Shown: piece after piece, positions 6,208 to 8,874 of the stretch
Numbering within the stretch: the stretch's first letter is position 1
Layout: the number at the start of each line of letters is the position of its first letter
NCBI GenBank assembly: GCA_045586905.1
Contig: JAZNBF010000091.1
Span: 1 to 8,874 of the forward strand
Reading direction: 5' to 3'
Length of the DNA stretch: 8,874 bases
Source of the DNA: RGIG1828 sp045586905
GTDB lineage: Bacteria; Bacillota; Clostridia; UMGS1810
Notes under the pieces: model-generated
What the model saw: the letters and a program-made list of their open reading frames with translations, nothing else
Databases searched by the model: none
What the model was told of the DNA's origin: nothing
Position numbers and translations under genes: made by a program

Positions 6208-6888
6208 ATGAAAAACAAAGGCTTTTTGAGTTTGATTATTGTTTGTCTGATGATTGTCACAGCAGCATTTGCAGCCCATGCCGAAGCTCCCGTCGGCACC
6301 CCACCCGACTATTATGTTGAGTCAGACGGTAATATTACAATGCGCTCCGAGCTCGCACAGCTCTGTGACATTGGAATTATGAGCGATGTGGGCGGAGGCG
6401 CTTATGCAAGCATAACCCGTAGCGAAATGGCAAAAATCGTTACTCAGCTCTATGGTCTTCCTAATATCGACGAGCTTTGTGATTTTTGTGACGTATCGAC
6501 CAGAAATAAATATGCAGGAAGCATAAAATTTGTTGCAGACCAAAAAATCATGAACGGTTATGGCAACGGTCTTTTCCTCCCCGACAAAGACATTACATAT
6601 TACGAAGCAGTAAAAACAATTGTTACCGTTCTCGGTTATGAACCCTTAGCCATTCAAAAGGGAGCTTATCCTCACGGCTATCTTAAAGTTGCAACAGAGC
6701 TTGGACTGATTTATTTTCCTGCCATGGAAGACCGCATTGCATCAAAAAATGACATTTCCGACATATTATTCAAAGCAATTGACACTCCGCTCATGAAGCA
6801 AAACGGTTTTGGATCAAACGTGAGCTATGTAATCATGGATGGCAAAAACGGTACTCCTCTTGAAACTCTGAGAATAATAAGAGACTGA
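6208..6888 (+). CDS. Small secreted protein composed of S-layer homology (SLH) repeats
   Basis: This 226-residue protein begins with a signal peptide: Lys at 2 and 4, a hydrophobic core (about 6-22), and likely cleavage after AHA (23-25). The mature part carries three SLH-like repeats. Repeat 1 (about 47-83) ends in SITRSEMAKIVTQLYGL. Repeat 2 (about 93-145) is the clearest, with DVSTRNKYAGSIKFVA and IMNGYGNGLFLPDKDIT. Repeat 3 (about 155-196) is degenerate, with ATELGL but no TRAE-type motif. SLH triplets normally anchor a larger enzyme or adhesin to pyruvylated wall polymers; here only about 30 residues follow, so the protein is nearly all anchor. Three Cys remain in the mature part (53, 91, 94). 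An AGGAG site lies 9 nt before the ATG. It has its own promoter and shares a terminator with convergent nagA. A truncated relic of a longer protein is possible, but start, stop and signals are intact. Confidence 0.88.
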   Translation: MKNKGFLSLIIVCLMIVTAAFAAHAEAPVGTPPDYYVESDGNITMRSELAQLCDIGIMSDVGGGAYASITRSEMAKIVTQLYGLPNIDELCDFCDVSTRNKYAGSIKFVADQKIMNGYGNGLFLPDKDITYYEAVKTIVTVLGYEPLAIQKGAYPHGYLKVATELGLIYFPAMEDRIASKNDISDILFKAIDTPLMKQNGFGSNVSYVIMDGKNGTPLETLRIIRD

Positions 6889-6909
6889 AAAACAAATCTG
6901 CAAACAACA

Positions 6910-6939
6910 AAAACGGGTGTTCCGAAGAACACCCGTTTT
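6910..6939. terminator. Bidirectional terminator shared by the SLH gene and nagA
   Basis: AAAACGGGTGTTC (6910-6922) and GAACACCCGTTTT (6927-6939) form a perfect 13-bp stem with a 4-nt loop. On the minus strand the loop is UUCG closed by C-G, an unusually stable tetraloop, followed by five U. On the plus strand the tail is UUUUAAUU. It sits 2 bp beyond the nagA stop and 21 bp beyond the SLH gene stop. Confidence 0.92.
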
Positions 6940-6941
6940 AA

Positions 6942-8072
6942 TTATGCATTATACACACATTCACCGTCTATGTATGTGCTCACCACGTTGCAGTCTTTGT
7001 CCATAACCACAAGGTCGGCAAGCTTGCCTGTATCTATGCTTCCGATTTCATTTTCCATCTTCAATGCCTTTGCAGGATTTAGTGATGCCATCTTAGACAC
7101 CTCTTCCATGGGGATGCCCATGCTTAAGAGATTTTTAAATCCGTCGAGCATTGTTTTGGCACTGCCTGCAATGGTACCGTTGGCAAGACGAACCACACCG
7201 TCTACCACATAGCGTGTGAGACCGTCTACCACAAATTCCTTAACATCCCAGCCTGCTGCGTGGCCCGAGTCGCTCACCATCTTGATTTTGTCGGCGCCCT
7301 TTGCTTTGTAGATGAGCTTGAGTGCTGAAGGGTGGAGATGAACAAAATCGCATATCATTTCGCACGATACACTGTCTTCGGTAAGAGCTGCGCCGAGCAC
7401 ACCTGTTTCACGGTGATTGAAAGGTCTCATGGCATTGAAGGTGTGGGTTGATGATGTGATGCCCGCCTTTACGCCTCTTATGGCATCATCATAGGTCGAA
7501 TCGGTGTGTCCCATTGCCACTGTAACGCCCTTGGATACCGCATATTTTATAAATTCTTCGGCGTTTTCGCTTTCGGGAGCGATGGTGATGATTTTGATGA
7601 GGTCTTTACCATGCTCTAAAAGCTCGTCAAACACTTTTATGTCGGGAGAGATGATGTTGTTTTCGTTCATAGCTCCCTTGAATTTTTTACTGAGGAACGG
7701 TCCTTCGAGGTGAATACCTGCAATACGGGTACCGTTTTTCTCTTTGCTTTTTTTAACTGCAAGGTCTATCTGACCAAGAAGTGAGTTCCACTCCGATGCC
7801 GCAGTGGTGATGGCGATTGAGGTGACGCCCTGAGTCTTTTCATATTCGGTCACCTTGTCAAGATCGGCATTGTCATCGCTTATTCTTGCACCGTATGCAC
7901 CGTGAATGTGAGTGTCGATAAAGCCGGGCAGAAGATATTTGCCCTTGATGTCGATGATTTCATCACCGCAAAGATTTTCACCGATGTTTTTTATTTTACC
8001 GCCCTCTATCTGGACATCAAGCTCTTTTATTTCAAAATCTTTTGTCATTACAAGACCGTTTTTTAATATCAT
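6942..8072 (-). CDS. nagA: N-acetylglucosamine-6-phosphate deacetylase
   Basis: This 376-residue cytosolic amidohydrolase matches the usual NagA length (about 380). It should hydrolyse N-acetylglucosamine-6-phosphate to glucosamine-6-phosphate and acetate, in amino-sugar use and cell-wall recycling. Visible active-site motifs are PGFIDTHIHG (49-58, HxH at 55/57), HLEGPF (121-126, metal-binding Glu123), MGHTDSTY (187-194, His189), THTFNAM (209-215, His210) and MVSDSGHAAG (265-274, catalytic Asp268). The C-terminal SLNPAKAL and GKLADLVVMD segments are typical of the superfamily. The ATG at 8072 follows GAGGTG at 6 nt; the in-frame GTG at 8081 overlaps that site and is rejected. Neither nagB nor an amino-sugar transporter is adjacent, so it stands alone with its own promoter and terminator. 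Confidence 0.95.
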   Translation of the reverse strand: MILKNGLVMTKDFEIKELDVQIEGGKIKNIGENLCGDEIIDIKGKYLLPGFIDTHIHGAYGARISDDNADLDKVTEYEKTQGVTSIAITTAASEWNSLLGQIDLAVKKSKEKNGTRIAGIHLEGPFLSKKFKGAMNENNIISPDIKVFDELLEHGKDLIKIITIAPESENAEEFIKYAVSKGVTVAMGHTDSTYDDAIRGVKAGITSSTHTFNAMRPFNHRETGVLGAALTEDSVSCEMICDFVHLHPSALKLIYKAKGADKIKMVSDSGHAAGWDVKEFVVDGLTRYVVDGVVRLANGTIAGSAKTMLDGFKNLLSMGIPMEEVSKMASLNPAKALKMENEIGSIDTGKLADLVVMDKDCNVVSTYIDGECVYNA

Positions 8073-8078
8073 ATATAA

Positions 8079-8084
8079 CACCTC
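8079..8084 (-). promoter_or_regulatory. Shine-Dalgarno site fixing the nagA start
   Basis: GAGGTG on the minus strand lies 6 nt before the ATG at 8072. It overlaps the alternative in-frame GTG at 8081 and so argues against that start. Confidence 0.75.
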
Positions 8085-8108
8085 AGAATCATGAAATTTG
8101 TTATTTTA

Positions 8109-8136
8109 ATTATATCACATTTCAGATAAAAGTCAA
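8109..8136 (-). promoter_or_regulatory. Promoter of nagA
   Basis: On the minus strand TTGACT (8131-8136), a 16-bp gap and TATAAT (8109-8114) form a near-consensus promoter. TG two bases before the -10 box makes it an extended -10. Transcription should start near 8102, about 30 nt before the ATG. No GlcNAc-type operator or riboswitch is recognisable. Confidence 0.8.
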
Positions 8137-8333
8137 TTTTTGTGAGAGATTTTGCTCATAAAACTATTTTTTCAGATTTTTTTGCCGAAACAGCACAAAT
8201 TTGAAAAATCGAACAAGCAAAAATACAGAAAACACACAAAAAAATAAATTAAGCCGGAAAGTAATCCGGATGCTATATGTAAATATTTGTAATAGTACAT
8301 AAAACCTCACCACTCGTAAAAAATACATTTATA
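8137..8333. other. AT-rich intergenic stretch between divergent nagA and XRE promoters
   Basis: No gene is visible. The stretch is rich in A and T runs, which could act as an upstream element for nagA. The only secondary structure I found is a short stem, CCGGA (8254-8258) with TCCGG (8265-8269), around a 6-nt loop. It is not followed by a U run on the plus strand, so it is not a plus-strand terminator. Confidence 0.6.
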
Positions 8334-8385
8334 TAAGTATATACTTAATAAAGGAAATTGCCAACAAAGTATATATTCAATAAAA
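8334..8385 (+). promoter_or_regulatory. Paired operator-like boxes at the XRE promoter
   Basis: Two boxes, AAGTATATACTTAATAAAG (8335-8353) and AAGTATATATTCAATAAAA (8367-8385), match at 16 of 19 positions. They are 32 bp apart, about three helical turns. The first contains a perfect 14-bp palindrome, TAAGTATATACTTA (8334-8347). The second covers the promoter spacer and most of the -10. The layout fits autorepression by the small XRE protein encoded just downstream; that link is inferred. Confidence 0.5.
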
Positions 8386-8386
8386 T
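8358..8386 (+). promoter_or_regulatory. Promoter of the XRE regulator
   Basis: TTGCCA (8358-8363) and TAAAAT (8381-8386) are each one base from consensus and are separated by 17 bp. The start would be near 8393, leaving a very short leader that consists mainly of the Shine-Dalgarno site. Confidence 0.7.
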
Positions 8387-8405
8387 ATAAGCATGGGGTG
8401 ATTAT

Positions 8406-8609
8406 ATGGTCAGATTGTGTTTGGAACAAGCCATGAAAAATCTTGATGTTACAAGATATGAGCTTTCAAAAAGAACAGGCATACAATATCAGATCATCGA
8501 CAACTATTATAAAAACAAGGTTGTGCGATATGACAGTTTTGTTTTGAATAAAATCTGCACTGCTTTAGATTGTAAAATTGAAGACATTATCACATTTGAA
8601 AAAGAATAG
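8406..8609 (+). CDS. Small XRE/Cro-family helix-turn-helix regulator
   Basis: This 67-residue protein is essentially a single Cro/C1-type DNA-binding domain. VTRYELSKRTGIQYQIIDNY (15-34) is the helix-turn-helix, and FVLNKICTALDCKIEDIITF (45-64) is the usual closing helix pair of the short YozG-like group. There is no ligand or dimerisation domain beyond this. The ATG at 8406 follows GGGGTGA (8395-8401) by 4 nt. It is a single-gene unit with its own promoter and terminator, and is probably autoregulated through the boxes at 8334-8385. No partner toxin, phage or conjugation gene lies in the window. The family is secure; its targets are unknown. Confidence 0.9.
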   Translation: MVRLCLEQAMKNLDVTRYELSKRTGIQYQIIDNYYKNKVVRYDSFVLNKICTALDCKIEDIITFEKE

Positions 8610-8651
8610 CACCTGCTAAAATGCTTTAGCAGGTGCTTGTTTTTGTTCTTT
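8608..8651 (+). terminator. Rho-independent terminator of the XRE gene
   Basis: AGCACCTGCTAAA (8608-8620) and TTTAGCAGGTGCT (8625-8637) form a perfect 13-bp stem with an ATGC loop, followed by a T-rich tail. The stem begins within the TAG stop codon (8607-8609). Confidence 0.92.
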
Positions 8652-8709
8652 ATATATTTTAAATAATTCATTTTGAACTTCACGTACGAAATAGATGCAA
8701 GGGGTTTTA

Positions 8710-8874
8710 GTGAAATATCAACTTCGTTGATGTGAAATAATTTACTTCGTAAATTGTGAAATAGAAAGCTTCGCTTTCTGTGAAATGAAATAAATCCACA
8801 TTCGCGTAGCGAATATTTCATACACCGAAGGTGTATTTCACGTGCGAAGCACATTTCACAAATCCGCAAGGATT
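8710..8874. repeat. Nested 'fishbone' palindromic repeat, copy 2, cut by the window edge
   Basis: Left-arm spacers GTGAAAT lie at 8710-8716, 8732-8738, 8756-8762 and 8780-8786. Right-arm spacers are ATTTCAT (8815-8821) and ATTTCAC (8835-8841 and 8853-8859). Mini-hairpins fill the intervals: 8717-8731, 8739-8755 and 8763-8779 (all loop TTC), 8800-8814 (loop GTA), 8821-8835 and 8842-8852 (loop GAA), and 8861-8874 (loop GCAA). Left-arm loops read TTC and most right-arm loops read GAA, as expected if the whole is one large palindrome. The architecture is that of the repeat at 1111-1263, but the spacer sequence differs. No ORF is supported in it. It continues beyond the window. Confidence 0.82.

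Noticed and set aside
8073..8108. Riboswitch or ribozyme (glmS-like) in the nagA leader
   Set aside because: The leader is only about 30 nt from the predicted start to the ATG, too short for a known metabolite riboswitch.
8254..8269. CCGGA/TCCGG stem in the nagA-XRE intergenic region as a terminator
   Set aside because: Only 5 bp with a 6-nt loop. The T-rich side faces the minus strand, where no gene ends.
8675..8700. CTTCACGTACGAAAT just before repeat copy 2 as an extra degenerate unit
   Set aside because: It contains a CGTACG palindrome and a TTCAC-like piece but lacks a clear spacer or hairpin in register; too short to claim.
8507..8869. Minus-strand open frame spanning the XRE end, its terminator and repeat copy 2
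   Set aside because: It crosses a terminator hairpin and a palindromic repeat, and its translation shows no domain.
8710..8874. Regularly spaced GTGAAAT units resembling a small CRISPR array
   Set aside because: The repeat is only 7 nt, the intervals are self-complementary hairpins rather than unique spacers, the units invert halfway, and no cas gene is present.

Overview
The window looks like an ordinary chromosomal stretch of a low-to-moderate GC Firmicute, most likely a gut-type Clostridia. Supporting this are AG-rich Shine-Dalgarno sites, near-consensus sigma-A promoters, U-tailed hairpin terminators, a YitT-family membrane protein, an SLH-domain secreted protein and a small XRE regulator. 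I see no rRNA, tRNA, CRISPR array, phage module or transposase. The genus cannot be fixed from sequence alone.

Layout. 1-1101 (+): the 3' part of an M24/creatinase-fold gene that has lost most metal ligands, overlapping by 8 bp a gene of the ASRT (Anabaena sensory rhodopsin transducer) family, then a strong terminator. 1111-1263: a nested palindromic 'fishbone' repeat. 1265-2592 (-): a CPA2-type cation:proton antiporter with its terminator. 2728-3627 (-): a YitT-family (DUF161 + DUF2179) membrane protein. 3727-4992 (-): an MFS transporter, divergent from a LysR regulator at 5106-6059 (+). The 32-bp palindrome between this pair carries two mirror-image overlapping promoters. 6208-6888 (+): a small secreted protein made only of SLH-like repeats, convergent with nagA (6942-8072, -); the two share a bidirectional terminator. 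8406-8609 (+): a 67-residue XRE regulator behind a promoter with two matching operator-like boxes. 8710-8874, running off the right edge: a second fishbone repeat.

How the genes work together. The degenerate M24 protein and the ASRT protein are translationally coupled and probably act as a pair, perhaps as a ligand-binding or sensory module rather than a peptidase. The LysR protein very likely controls the divergent MFS transporter, and the promoter geometry suggests transcription of one gene excludes the other. NagA makes glucosamine-6-phosphate from N-acetylglucosamine-6-phosphate, but no nagB or transporter is beside it. The antiporter and YitT genes are co-oriented, with no evidence for a shared function.

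The most unusual objects are the two fishbone repeats. Each has a left arm and a right arm carrying complementary 7-9 nt spacers, with a mini-hairpin between successive spacers. Spacer sequence differs between the copies, but the two arms of each copy match, and one spacer pair in copy 1 has a compensatory change. I know of no assigned function for such elements.
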